Origin: an uncultured Collinsella sp.
Lineage (GTDB): Bacteria > Actinomycetota > Coriobacteriia > Coriobacteriales > Coriobacteriaceae
Assembly: GCA_900541205.1 (NCBI GenBank)
Contig: UQIV01000002.1
Span: 62,001 to 126,000, forward strand
Reading direction: 5' to 3'
DNA length: 64,000 nucleotides
Part shown: piece after piece, positions 45,333 to 55,633 of the stretch
Layout: every line of letters begins with the position of its first letter
How positions within the stretch are numbered: position 1 is the first letter of the stretch
The notes under the pieces: model-generated
What the model was told of the DNA's origin: nothing
Databases searched by the model: none
Seen by the model: the letters and a program-made list of their open reading frames with translations, nothing else
Position numbers and translations under genes: made by a program

Positions 45333-45977
45333 ATGCATATCTACTCTGTCAACGATCCCGAGTTCAAATCCTATGGCAACGTTTGGGATGACGTTCCGTC
45401 TGAGCTCACGTCGCCCGTGCTCGAGGCGCTCTCTGCCACGCCCATCCCCGAGGGCAGCAAGTACGTTGCAAGTGCGCCGGAGCTCGAGGGCGTCAAGGAT
45501 GCCGATAAACTGGGCTTTCTCATGTTTGGTGGCCGTCCCTTCCAGCTCGGCTGGTGCAACGGCCACAACACGCGTCTCAACTGCCTGGAGTACCACCGCG
45601 CGAGTGAGTTCAACCTGGGCGCGCGCGACTTTATCCTGCTCGTGGCGCATCGCTGGGAGATCGAGGACGGCAAGCTCGATACCGCGTGCGTCAAGGCGTT
45701 CCGCGTGCCGGCGGGCAAGGTTGTCGAGGTTTTCAACACCACGCTCCACTACACGCCGTGCATGGTCGACGACGGTGGCTTCCAGGTGATGGTGGCGCTT
45801 CCCGCCGGCACCAACGGCCCGCGCCCCGAGGCTGCAACCGACATGCCTACCGCCGGTGACAGCTACTGCTACTGGAAGGCCGACAAGTGGGTTCTCTGCC
45901 ATGCTGACAGCCCCAAGGCTGCCGAGGGCGGCTACGTAGGCCTCATTGGCAAGAACCTCGACATCGCCTGCGACTAG
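45333..45977 (+). CDS. DUF4867 family protein
   Basis: 214 residues. Cupin-like fold expected: FGGRPFQLGWCNGHNTRLNCLEYHRASEFN (about 67-96) and LLVAHRWEIEDGKLD...AFRVPAGKVVEVFNTTLHYTPC (about 105-145), with several His/Glu that could bind a metal. DUF4867 proteins are found in sugar-utilisation loci and are thought to be uronate/sugar isomerase-like, but a reaction is not established. ATG 45333 lies after AGGAG; a GTG at 45327 is inside the ribosome site. Its last 50 bases are duplicated at 47350. Confidence 0.82.
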   Translation: MHIYSVNDPEFKSYGNVWDDVPSELTSPVLEALSATPIPEGSKYVASAPELEGVKDADKLGFLMFGGRPFQLGWCNGHNTRLNCLEYHRASEFNLGARDFILLVAHRWEIEDGKLDTACVKAFRVPAGKVVEVFNTTLHYTPCMVDDGGFQVMVALPAGTNGPRPEAATDMPTAGDSYCYWKADKWVLCHADSPKAAEGGYVGLIGKNLDIACD

Positions 45978-46159
45978 AATCTTCTGTCTCGATATGTAAC
46001 ATCTGGCGGGCCAAATCGTCTCTACCTGTTACAGATTTAGACAAACTGCAGGGGCTGCCCGAAAGATCTCGATCTGTAACACCAGGCCCGGTTTTGACGG
46101 CCTAGCTGTTACAGATCGAGACAAAACGGGCCCAAACCACCACAAAGGTGCCTGTCCCC
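45927..46159 (+). repeat. Direct repeat, copy A (233 bp), includes the 3' end of the DUF4867 gene
   Basis: It starts 50 bases before the DUF4867 stop codon and covers two TGTAACA hairpins (45986-46042, 46066-46122) to CCTGTCCCC at 46151-46159. Copy B is at 47350-47581, nearly identical. The last codons of the gene are in frame here, unlike in copy B. Confidence 0.9.
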
Positions 46160-46173
46160 ATTGCGGTGGCTGC

Positions 46174-47280
46174 CTAGAGTTGGCTGCGCAGATAGTCAGC
46201 CATATATGGAACGGCGAAACGCACGTAACCGCGGCGCGCCTGTTCGATTACGCCGGCGTCGATGAGGCGCCGGCGATACTTTTGCGCATAGTCGGGTGTG
46301 ACTGACATACGTTTCGCTACATCGGAAATGCGCGAAACGGCGTCTTCGTCATCAGTCATTGCGTCGAGAAACGCGACGTCTTGGTCCGATAGCGCGGCGA
46401 GCGTCGTTTCACAAACATCGTTTTCGAAATCGGCTTTTGACGCTTCGATAGCTCCGTCGACTTGCTCTGGCGTTACGTGTTCTCCTGTCTTGCAGCGATT
46501 GCCGATGTTATAGCCGATGAGCTGCAGCATATAGGGCGAGCCTTGGGTTGCGCGAGCGGCACGGAGGCGAAGATCGCCTGGAATATCAAGGTCGAGCTCT
46601 TCGAAAGCCCGCTGATAATAGGCATCGACATCTCCGACTGAAAGCGGTTCGAGCGTGACCTTGCGAGCGCGGTTGAGAAATGTCAGCACGCGGTCATTGA
46701 GCGTTGCACAGACGGCTCCCGGGAGACCTGCCATAACAAGTGCGACGTTGAGTCCCTCACCGACCAGCTCTTGATAGGCGGTGACGAGCTGTCTAATCTC
46801 AGGTGAATTAGCTTGGAGCTCATCGATAAGGATGAGGATGCCGTGCCCCTGCTCGGTCAGCTTGCGCGCCAGCTGCGTGAGTTTGAACTGGAAACTCTTG
46901 GTCTCCTGCACATCGCGTGTGAACTCGAGACCGGCTGAGAAGCCGAAGACGCTCAAGCTACCGCCAGAAAGTTTGGGGAGATGACGCTTGCTGACATAAG
47001 GCTCGCCTGCTTCTTGGATTTTTTCAACAATGCGCTCAAGCATATCTTCGGAGGCTACGGTGGGTGTGGCGACAACAAAACCGAGCTTGCGTGCGCGGTC
47101 GGCAAGTTCCCACAGAAGAACCGTCTTGCCGCTGCCTCGCTGGCCGAGCATGAGCATGGCTCGGTCTCGATTGCCCGGCTCCTGCTCAAGACCGGAGATG
47201 AATGTCGAAATCACGTTCCCGCGACCCACCAGATAGGACGGGCGATTTCCAAATGAGGGGGAGAAGATGGTTTCAGTCAT
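46174..47280 (-). CDS. AAA+ ATPase with C-terminal winged helix (STAND/archaeal-ATPase-like)
   Basis: 368 residues. Walker A GQRGSGKTVLL near 46, Walker B ILILIDELQANS near 149, sensor-like VMAGLPGA near 183. Residues about 280-368 form a winged-helix tail (DVAKRMSVTPDYAQKYRRRLIDAGVIEQARRGYVRFAVP). Such proteins are often carried on mobile DNA; DNA or partner unknown. The upstream 60 bases are a purine run of repeated AGGAAA on the coding strand, ending GGAAAGGAGACTT before the ATG, an unusually extended ribosome-site region. The gene lies between the two 232-bp direct repeats. Confidence 0.82.
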   Translation of the reverse strand: MTETIFSPSFGNRPSYLVGRGNVISTFISGLEQEPGNRDRAMLMLGQRGSGKTVLLWELADRARKLGFVVATPTVASEDMLERIVEKIQEAGEPYVSKRHLPKLSGGSLSVFGFSAGLEFTRDVQETKSFQFKLTQLARKLTEQGHGILILIDELQANSPEIRQLVTAYQELVGEGLNVALVMAGLPGAVCATLNDRVLTFLNRARKVTLEPLSVGDVDAYYQRAFEELDLDIPGDLRLRAARATQGSPYMLQLIGYNIGNRCKTGEHVTPEQVDGAIEASKADFENDVCETTLAALSDQDVAFLDAMTDDEDAVSRISDVAKRMSVTPDYAQKYRRRLIDAGVIEQARRGYVRFAVPYMADYLRSQL

Positions 47281-47349
47281 AAGTCTCCTTTCCTTTTTTT
47301 CCTATTTTTTCCTTTCTTTCCTATTCAGTCAAATGAATTGCTGAGCGAA

Positions 47350-47581
47350 GGCGGTTACGTAGGCCTCGTCGGCAAAACCTCGACATCGCCTGCGACTAGA
47401 ATCTTCTGTCTCGATATGTAACATCTGGCGGGCCAAATCGTCTCTACCTGTTACAGATTTAGACAAACTGCAGGGGCTGCCCGAAAGATCTCGATCTGTA
47501 ACACCAGGCCCGGTTTTGGCGGTCTACCTGTTACAGATCGAGACAAACCGGGCCCAAGCCGCCACAAAGGTGCCTGTCCCC
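47350..47581 (+). repeat. Direct repeat, copy B (232 bp), carries a broken copy of the DUF4867 3' end
   Basis: GGCGGTTACGTAGGCCTC... to the stop TAG copies the end of the DUF4867 gene, with one base deleted (GGCAAAACCTC against GGCAAGAACCTC) and four further changes. The two TGTAACA hairpins follow at 47408-47464 and 47488-47544. It then runs into a CCACAAAGG hairpin (47562-47588). Confidence 0.9.
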
Positions 47582-47588
47582 TTTGTGG
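47562..47588 (+). repeat. CCACAAAGG hairpin repeat, copy 1
   Basis: CCACAAAGG - TGCCTGTCC - CCTTTGTGG, then TGGTTTGG. A second copy with a different loop is at 62710-62737, and a decayed one at 46140-46168. Confidence 0.7.
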
Positions 47589-47679
47589 TGGTTTGGGGCG
47601 GCGGTATCAGAAAGTGTCAGACGGGGGCGGCTGCCGGGCCGCCGTGTGCGAAAAGAAGTGTCGGCCTGCGTCGCTGTCG

Positions 47680-47708
47680 TTGGGCGAGGTCCTATTTGCG
47701 GGGATACT
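47680..47708 (+). promoter_or_regulatory. Predicted promoter of the 6-phospho-beta-glucosidase gene
   Basis: TTGGGC - 17 bases - GATACT, followed by a leader of about 30 bases to ATG 47745. Confidence 0.45.
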
Positions 47709-47732
47709 GAAACCACGACAAGCAGCGTATGA

Positions 47733-49175
<1,443 letters not shown>

Positions 49176-49211
49176 GGAAGCTGAGACACTCGACTTCAGA
49201 GTCTCCTGACC

Positions 49212-49247
49212 AAGGCGCCCAGCGAGTATGTGCTCGCCGGGCGCCTT
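49212..49247 (+). terminator. Hairpin after the glucosidase gene
   Basis: AAGGCGCCC.GCGAG pairs with CTCGC.GGGCGCCTT around a 6-base loop. No strong U tract follows. Confidence 0.6.
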
Positions 49248-49314
49248 GCCGTCTGCGGATTTTGGGACATGCGGCCCGCTTTTTCGACCCATCTGTCGGT
49301 ACACTAAAAGCACT

Positions 49315-51198
49315 ATGGGTACCCGCGAGCGACATATCGGCCACGCGGCCGCCCGATCCGCTCCCGTGGCGGATCCCAGGGGCGGCAGGCTCTTCGCCAT
49401 GCCGCGATTCCTTGTTGGCATAACACATCAGGTGTACCGTCACCGCGTCTTTGCTATCGCCGGCGCCATCACCGTGCTGTTCCTCATGCTTTTGGCGGTC
49501 TTGCCGGCGCTGTTCGCCTTCGACCCCAAACTTTCTAACGCCGTGCCCGCCTATAGCGAGGTGTCCGAAGAGGTCGTGGATGCGCTCGTTCATTCGAGCT
49601 CTCTCCCGCTGCTTGTCGCCGCAATTGTATTTTCGATTTGGGGCGTATCGGTCTATCTGCGCTGTTTGGACTATGTGTTGCGCCGCCGCCTTGTTGCCAT
49701 CGCCACCATCTGCGCCCTGTGGATGATCGAAGTCATTCTCAAGTACAAGTCGTTCACGCCGTTCTATGCCACCGTGCTGTGGTACCTGTACTACGTGCCC
49801 ATGACGCTCATTCCGCTGCTCTACCAGTTGTGTGGTCTGCGCCTTGCGGGCCTGGAGCAACACCGCCTGGGTCGCCGCTACTGCGCCGCGCTGTGGATTG
49901 TGGCCATCCTGCTTATCGGATTTGTGCTCACCAACGATTTTCACCAGCAGGTCTTCCGCTTTGACCGTACGAGCGACACCTGGAGCAACGATTACACGTA
50001 CGGCTGGGGTTATTTCGCCGTCTTAGTGTGGACGGCCTTTAACTTCGTGACCTTTTTTATCCTGGTTGGTCGGTCCTCGTCCTTTCGCATCCAGCGTTTC
50101 TCGGGTACGGCGGCGCTCGTACTGCTGGGTGGCGCATTCTTTGCCATCTCGTATGCGTTGCGCGTGCCCTGGGCATGGAAGCTCAACTTTTCGCTCGTCT
50201 ATTGCGTTCTGTGCGTGGTGGCGATGGAAATCTGTCTCGATTGCGGTGTCATTCCGTCATATCACGACATTGCCGGCATTTTCGACACCTTGCCGCTTGA
50301 CCTCAAAGTTCTAACGCGCGACCTGCAGGAGGTCTATGCCACGCCGGTGTCAAAGCCAACGCCGGTAGGCGTGCGCGAGGAGTTGCAAACCCAGGAGCAC
50401 GGCCGCGCCCATGCCTTTGCCGTGGCGTCCGATCCCGATGTGATGTACCGTGCCTTTCCACTGCTGGGCGGATCGGCCCTGCTTGCCCAAGACGTGTCGG
50501 AGCTCAACGAGCTTAACCGTGAGCTGGCACATCGTCGCATGGAGTTGCAGCGTCAAAACGAGCTGCTCGCCGCCGACTACGACCTTAAGACGCATTTGGC
50601 AGATCAAGAGGCCGAGACCTTGCTGGTCCAAGACGTGGATCAAGCGCTTGCCCGCGCGCTCGAAGGGATGTACGACCTGCTGAGCTCGCTGCCGCCGTTG
50701 ACCGACGAAGCGTCTTCGCACGAGCGCTACCGCATGCTGCAGCGCGCCAAGATGCTCATCGCCTATTGCAAGCGCAAGGGGTCGCTCACGTTGGCACAGC
50801 ACGGGGAGAGCGGTTTTGATCGCGACCGCATTCAGCTCATTGCCAACGAGCTCGCAAGCGACCTGCGCACCATCGATATCGATTGCGCCTCGATTATCGC
50901 CATACGGCGCCCGATGCACGCCAGTACGGTAAGCGCCCTGTACGACTGCGTGTATGACTTTGCGTTTTTTGCCTACACCACCGACCATCCGGCGCTTATG
51001 TATCACTTGGGCGACCATGACCGATGCAGTGTCGAGCTGCGCGCCACGCTTTTTTCCAACGATGATGCAGATCTTTCGCAGACGCCCGCTGCGCAAGAGC
51101 TCGAAAGCACTCTGCAAGGGCGCAACGTGGCATACCGCCTTGAGGGCGAGCCCGGCCAGCTGCGCATGATCGTCTTGATGCCGAGGGCGGGTGAGTGA
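49315..51198 (+). CDS. 7TM sensor protein with degenerate kinase-like C-terminus
   Basis: 627 residues. Seven or eight helices in residues about 45-330 resemble the histidine-kinase 7TM input module. A signalling region follows with a coiled coil near 395-440 (LNELNRELAHRRMELQRQNELLAADYD). The last 190 residues keep an alternating helix/strand rhythm reminiscent of an HATPase domain (ASTVSALYDCVYDFAFFAYT where an N-box should be), but the Asn, G boxes and phospho-His are missing. It probably senses a ligand and passes the signal to the kinase encoded next, overlapping or two bases on. A TACACT hexamer nine bases before ATG 49315 and the lack of a ribosome site suggest a leaderless or nearly leaderless mRNA. 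Confidence 0.72.
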   Translation: MGTRERHIGHAAARSAPVADPRGGRLFAMPRFLVGITHQVYRHRVFAIAGAITVLFLMLLAVLPALFAFDPKLSNAVPAYSEVSEEVVDALVHSSSLPLLVAAIVFSIWGVSVYLRCLDYVLRRRLVAIATICALWMIEVILKYKSFTPFYATVLWYLYYVPMTLIPLLYQLCGLRLAGLEQHRLGRRYCAALWIVAILLIGFVLTNDFHQQVFRFDRTSDTWSNDYTYGWGYFAVLVWTAFNFVTFFILVGRSSSFRIQRFSGTAALVLLGGAFFAISYALRVPWAWKLNFSLVYCVLCVVAMEICLDCGVIPSYHDIAGIFDTLPLDLKVLTRDLQEVYATPVSKPTPVGVREELQTQEHGRAHAFAVASDPDVMYRAFPLLGGSALLAQDVSELNELNRELAHRRMELQRQNELLAADYDLKTHLADQEAETLLVQDVDQALARALEGMYDLLSSLPPLTDEASSHERYRMLQRAKMLIAYCKRKGSLTLAQHGESGFDRDRIQLIANELASDLRTIDIDCASIIAIRRPMHASTVSALYDCVYDFAFFAYTTDHPALMYHLGDHDRCSVELRATLFSNDDADLSQTPAAQELESTLQGRNVAYRLEGEPGQLRMIVLMPRAGE

Positions 51199-51200
51199 CG

Positions 51201-52694
51201 ATGCAGATTTCGCTCATCCTTCCCCAAATCGTTGCGCTCGATGTTGTCTTTGCCCTGGCTGCGTGTCTGCAGACGATCCACGTCCCGCTCATCGCATCGC
51301 GCCGCTCGTCCTATAACCGTAAGGTGGTTTGCGCCTACGAGGCGAGCCTCGTGGTTCACCTAGTTATTTCGGCGCTCATCTTGTTCGCGTCGTCTGGCTC
51401 ATATCTGGTGGCGCCGCTTGACGTTTGTGCCAGGGCAATGGGCGGAGCGCTGTGGCTCAATGCCGCAATCTTTGCCTACGGCGCGGTGCTTATGGTGCGC
51501 TATCGTCGCCCCGTCATGCTGGCCGAACTGTTGCTCGTCGCCGCCGTAACGCCGCCAATGGTTGTTGTTATGGGCTCGGCGTGGACCGTTGTCCTTATCG
51601 CGGAAGGAGCGTTCTTCCTGTTCCGTTCTATCGCGGCGCTCTTGATGGACGTCCGTAACCGCCAAGAGGACATCACCGCGTTCTCGACGATCGAGACCAT
51701 CAACGTGATTCCCGTGGGCATCCTGTATCTGGACCCGAGGGGCCGTCCGCTGCTCATGAACCGCTGCATGCGCAAAAACCTGGTGGAACTTCATATGCCA
51801 ACCGATCTAGGTGACATGAGCAGCACATGGAACGACCTGCGCAAACTTAGCATGCAAATGCCCGAAAGCAGTAGGAACCGTGTGCGGATTAACTTGGACC
51901 GTTTTGGTGAGGCTCGCGCGGTGATCGAGATTTCTCCCGCCGAGATTCGCCTATTTGTGCACGACGAGGTTATGGTTTCGGGCCGCCTCTTTGAGCGCAT
52001 TATCGGACTGGACGTGACGGAATACGCGCACGCCTACGACCGCTTGGCGCAAGCAAACCACCTACTTGAGCTTGCGGGCCAAGAGCTCCAGTCCCAGATT
52101 GAAGAAGTTAAAAAGGTTGCCGACAATGCGGCCTACCTACGTATGCGCGCCCGCGTTCACGATGTGATCGGGCAGCGCCTGTCCATTCTCCATCGCTATT
52201 TGGAGGAGGGGCGCCTGGACGACGAGTCACTCGAGCAGATTGACCCGTTGCTGCGCTCAATTGCCGCCGATTTGCGCAGTGGCGGTGCCAGCGAGCCTGC
52301 AGAGCAGCTGGGTGATATCGTCCATGCTTTTGGCCTGGTGAGTGTGCAGATCGATGTTGAGGGCGAGCTGCCAAACGACGCACGTGTCGCCGCAGCCTTT
52401 CTGCAGATTATCCGCGAAGCCTCGACCAATGCTACCAAGCATGCGCAGGCCCATCAGGTCCATGTGCGCCTGCGGCAGGAGACGTCGGAAGACGGCGCTG
52501 TTGCGCGGATGACCGTTTCTAACGACGGCGCGCCTGCACCCGTATCGTATCGGGAGGGAACGGGTATCCCTGGTATGAGGCATGTCGCACAGAATTTGGG
52601 CGGCAGCCTGGAAGTCCACGCCGCCCCGCCCTTTACGCTTGCGGTGTCCATCCCGCTCGCCTCCAACGCCGCGGTCCAAAGGAGAAGCTCATGA
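51201..52694 (+). CDS. Membrane sensor histidine kinase (HisKA_3-like)
   Basis: 497 residues. Five or six helices in about 1-150, a PAS-like region (about 160-270), a coiled coil, then ARVHDVIGQRLSILHRYLEEG with phospho-acceptor H320, and an HATPase domain with N-box IIREASTNATKHAQAHQ and G-box GTGIPGMRHVAQNLGG. The start ATG 51201 follows GGGTGAG; GTG 51195 is an alternative overlapping the previous stop. The gene overlaps the response regulator by four bases (ATGA). Confidence 0.88.
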   Translation: MQISLILPQIVALDVVFALAACLQTIHVPLIASRRSSYNRKVVCAYEASLVVHLVISALILFASSGSYLVAPLDVCARAMGGALWLNAAIFAYGAVLMVRYRRPVMLAELLLVAAVTPPMVVVMGSAWTVVLIAEGAFFLFRSIAALLMDVRNRQEDITAFSTIETINVIPVGILYLDPRGRPLLMNRCMRKNLVELHMPTDLGDMSSTWNDLRKLSMQMPESSRNRVRINLDRFGEARAVIEISPAEIRLFVHDEVMVSGRLFERIIGLDVTEYAHAYDRLAQANHLLELAGQELQSQIEEVKKVADNAAYLRMRARVHDVIGQRLSILHRYLEEGRLDDESLEQIDPLLRSIAADLRSGGASEPAEQLGDIVHAFGLVSVQIDVEGELPNDARVAAAFLQIIREASTNATKHAQAHQVHVRLRQETSEDGAVARMTVSNDGAPAPVSYREGTGIPGMRHVAQNLGGSLEVHAAPPFTLAVSIPLASNAAVQRRSS

Positions 52695-53311
52695 TCCGCG
52701 TGTTAATCGTCGAAGACCAGGCTATCTTGCGCGAGAGCCTGGCGCGTTCCGTGGGCGACCAGCCCGACATGACCGTTGTCGCCGCGATCGCCGACGCCTC
52801 GGATGCCTTGGACGTCGTGCTCAAGGAGCGTCCGGACATGATACTGATGGATGTGTGCACCGAGCACGATTCCAACGGCATCGTGGCGGCGGCGCGCGTC
52901 AAAGAACGGCTGCCCGAGTGTCGCGTCATTATCATGACGGGTATGCCCGAGATCACCTTTGTCGATCAGGCCCGCGAGGCGGGCGTCGACAGCTTTGTGT
53001 ACAAGAACGTCGGTATCGACGAGCTGTTCGCCGTGATGCGCTCCACGCTGGCGGGCTATTGCACGTTTCCCAAGCCGCCTGAGAGCATTTTTTCGGGCAC
53101 GGCGGCACTCGACGATGTCGAGCTGTCGATTTTGCGCCTTGCCTGCGAGGGCAAGAGCCGTCGCGAGATTGCAGCCGAGCTGTTTATGAGTGAGGGCACC
53201 ATCAAGCGCCGCATTTCGGAGATCCTCAACAAGACCGGCTACGACAACATCATGCGCTTGGCCGTGCGCGCAGTAACGGAGGGCAGCATCGTTCCCAATA
53301 TGGAGCGCTAG
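52691..53311 (+). CDS. NarL-type response regulator
   Basis: 206 residues. Receiver with acidic E8-D9, D54 phospho-site in LMDVC, and K105 in FVYKN. A LuxR-type HTH (about 140-200) reads LDDVELSILRLACEGKSRREIAAELFMSEGTIKRRISEIL. Third gene of the 7TM sensor / kinase / regulator unit; the ATGA overlap and an internal AAAGGAG couple it to the kinase. Targets unknown. Confidence 0.92.
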   Translation: MIRVLIVEDQAILRESLARSVGDQPDMTVVAAIADASDALDVVLKERPDMILMDVCTEHDSNGIVAAARVKERLPECRVIIMTGMPEITFVDQAREAGVDSFVYKNVGIDELFAVMRSTLAGYCTFPKPPESIFSGTAALDDVELSILRLACEGKSRREIAAELFMSEGTIKRRISEILNKTGYDNIMRLAVRAVTEGSIVPNMER

Positions 53312-53340
53312 CGCTCGTTACGCATCGGCACAAAAACGAC

Positions 53341-53369
53341 GGGGCCGCAGGATCAACTCCTGCGGCCCC
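53341..53369 (-). terminator. Terminator between convergent genes, U tract on the - strand
   Basis: GGGGCCGCAGGA - 5 bases - TCCTGCGGCCCC. On the - strand the stem is followed by GTCGTTTTTG, so it terminates the lipoprotein operon and may also stop the regulator transcript. Confidence 0.7.
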
Positions 53370-53422
53370 GCCTGACATGTGCGCGGATGTATCCGCCAAT
53401 CCGCGGCCGTCGATGTCTGCCG

Positions 53423-54265
53423 CTACGCGATGGTTGCGCTGTAGGAGGCGACGTCCTCGTAGGAATCGGTCAGGTAGGCGTCGATGCCGATGGTCGTATT
53501 GACCAGGTCGTCAAGGCTGTCAAGCTCGCCGCTCGAGAACGTGAATTCCTCGGTGGCGCTGGTGCCGGGCATCAGGTTAGCCGAGAACCAGGGTTCCTTC
53601 ATAGTGCCGTTGACGTTGGTCTTGCCGGAAGGAGCGTAGAAGGTCAGGTCCTTGTCGCTCTTGTTGGTGATGTTGACGACAAAGCCGATGTCGCCCCAGT
53701 CGTCCTTGAATTTCTCGGTGATGGTGATGGTGCACAGATCGTCATCGGCGACGGTGACGGCGGGGGAGATTTCGACACTCTGGACGTCGTCGTCTTCGAC
53801 GGCCTCATCGACCTCTTCTTCCTTCTCGGCCGCCTCGCGATCCTTCTTCACCGTGCCGGACAGATCCTTGTCGGACTTGGTGAAGATAAGCTTGTCGCCT
53901 TCCACCTCAAGGACGAGCTTGTCGTCCTTGAGCTTCAGGTCGTGCGACTCATCTTCGGCGGTGATCGTTACGGTGGTGGCGTCCTTGGCTTCCCATTTCA
54001 GGTCGGCGACCTCAAGGAACATATCGAGGACGCCTGTGCCGTCCTCGTCGAGGATCAGGACGCAGTTGAGGCCCCACTCCTTGAGCATATCCATGTACTC
54101 ATCGGTGAGCTCTTCGCCATCCAAGGTTCCACCCGAGTACTGCCAGCTGCCGACGAAGTTGGCCTTGGGGTCTTTGCCGCCGCCGCTGCAGCCCGTCAGG
54201 GCAAAGGCGAGCGCCAGGACGCATGTCAGGAATGCGAGTACGGATTTTTTGAACGTTGTCTTCAT
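53423..54265 (-). CDS. Lipoprotein, uncharacterised
   Basis: 280 residues. The signal peptide ends in the lipobox LTGC (Cys near 26), followed by a Ser/Gly-rich linker, so the mature protein is lipid-anchored on the outer face of the membrane. Residues about 35-140 form a small beta-rich domain (NFVGSWQYSGG...LKDDKLVLEVEGDKLIFTK), lipocalin-like in pattern. An acidic linker (EKEEEVDEAVEDDD) and a second beta domain about 165-280 (DIGFVVNITNKSDKDLTFYAP, immunoglobulin-like) follow. Last gene of a four-gene operon with SPFH and zinc-ribbon proteins. Function unknown. Confidence 0.82.
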   Translation of the reverse strand: MKTTFKKSVLAFLTCVLALAFALTGCSGGGKDPKANFVGSWQYSGGTLDGEELTDEYMDMLKEWGLNCVLILDEDGTGVLDMFLEVADLKWEAKDATTVTITAEDESHDLKLKDDKLVLEVEGDKLIFTKSDKDLSGTVKKDREAAEKEEEVDEAVEDDDVQSVEISPAVTVADDDLCTITITEKFKDDWGDIGFVVNITNKSDKDLTFYAPSGKTNVNGTMKEPWFSANLMPGTSATEEFTFSSGELDSLDDLVNTTIGIDAYLTDSYEDVASYSATIA

Positions 54266-54346
54266 GGTGTCCTCCTTTATCGAACGAAACCCATAGAAGC
54301 AAATGCGGGGGTGGCGGACCTCCCCGCCAATTACCAGATAGAGGGG

Positions 54347-55585
54347 TTAGGGCCTGGGCGTTCCGCAGTTGCTGCAGAACTTGCCGCCGTTTTCGCTGCC
54401 GCAGTTGGGGCAGAACCACTTGGCCGGCGCCGGGGCAGGTGCGGGGCTGCCGCACTCGGAGCAGAACTTGCCGGTGTTGGTGGCGCCGCAGCTGCAGGTC
54501 CATGCGCCGGCCGCAGGTGCGGCGGGAGCCGGTGCGGGAGCGGGTGCCGGAGCCGGCTGCGGGGCGGCCTGCTGCTGTGCCTGGCCGGTGGCGAACAGCT
54601 GGCTGGCGTTCATGCCGCCCATGCCACCTGCCATGCCCATGCCCATAAAGCCTGCCATCGCGCCGTTGGGGTTGGCGGCTGCCGCGCGCATTGCGTCGCT
54701 CTGGGCGCTGGCAATGTTGGCTGCCGCCATGGTGGGATCGCGCATGACCGCGGCTTTCTGCAGGTCCTTGATCATTTGCTCGTCTTCTTGCGAGGCGGCG
54801 ATGGAGTTGACGCCAAAGCTCACGATCTCGACGCCGCGCAGGTCACGCCAGTCGGCAGAGAGGACCTCGTTGAGCGCGCGGGCGAGCTCGGTGGTGTGGC
54901 CGGGGATGGCGCTGTAGCGGATGCCCATCTCCGAGATCTTGGCAAAGGCGGGCTGCAGGGCGGTGAGCAGCTCGGACTTAAGCTGGCTGTCGATCTTGTC
55001 GCGCGTGTAGCTATCGGTCACGTTGCCGCATACGTTGGTGTAGAACAGCAGCGGGTTGGTGATGCGGTACGAATACTCGCCGTTGCAGCGCACGGAGATG
55101 TCGACGTCCAGGCCAATGTTGTTATCGACCACGCGGAAGGGCACGGGCGAGGCGGTGCCGTACTTGTTGCCGATGATCTCCTTGGTGTTGATGAAGTAGA
55201 CACGCTGGTCCTTGCCCGCGTCGCCGCCAAAAGTAAAGCGGCTGCCGATATTGGCGAAGGTCTCCTTGATGGAATCGCCCAGGTTGCCGCTAAAGACGCT
55301 CGGCTCGCTGCCGGTATCGAAGACGAACTCACCGGGCTCCAGCGCGACTTCGATGATCTTGCCGTTTTGCACCACGAGCATGCCTTGTCCGTCGTTGACG
55401 GCGATGACCGAGCCGTTGGAGATGACGTTGTCCTCGCCGCGCGTGTTGGAGCCGCGGCCACCGGTACGTTTGCTGCCCTTGCAGGCCAAGACGTCAGCAG
55501 GCATCGATTCGCAGTAGATAAATTCCTTCCACTGGTCGGCCATGACGCCGCCGGCAGCTCCCAATCCAGCTTTCAAGAGTCCCAT
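54347..55585 (-). CDS. SPFH-domain protein with double zinc ribbon (YdjI-like)
   Basis: 412 residues. SPFH/band-7-like core about 40-270 (VFDTGSEPSVFSG, SVRCNGEYSYRITNPLLFYTNVCGNV, VSFGVNSIAASQEDEQM). A Met/Gly/Ala/Pro-rich linker leads to two C-terminal zinc ribbons (CSCGATNTGKFCSECG and CPNCGSENGGKFCSNCG). SPFH proteins build large membrane-associated cages or scaffolds. In Bacillus subtilis the homologue YdjI acts with YdjG/YdjH and the PspA protein YdjF at stressed membranes. Here the neighbours are zinc-ribbon membrane proteins but no PspA is present in the operon. Confidence 0.87.
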   Translation of the reverse strand: MGLLKAGLGAAGGVMADQWKEFIYCESMPADVLACKGSKRTGGRGSNTRGEDNVISNGSVIAVNDGQGMLVVQNGKIIEVALEPGEFVFDTGSEPSVFSGNLGDSIKETFANIGSRFTFGGDAGKDQRVYFINTKEIIGNKYGTASPVPFRVVDNNIGLDVDISVRCNGEYSYRITNPLLFYTNVCGNVTDSYTRDKIDSQLKSELLTALQPAFAKISEMGIRYSAIPGHTTELARALNEVLSADWRDLRGVEIVSFGVNSIAASQEDEQMIKDLQKAAVMRDPTMAAANIASAQSDAMRAAAANPNGAMAGFMGMGMAGGMGGMNASQLFATGQAQQQAAPQPAPAPAPAPAPAAPAAGAWTCSCGATNTGKFCSECGSPAPAPAPAKWFCPNCGSENGGKFCSNCGTPRP

Positions 55586-55633
55586 GGTGATCTTCCTTTC
55601 TCGTCAAAGGCCGGGTGGTATTGGTTGGATTGC

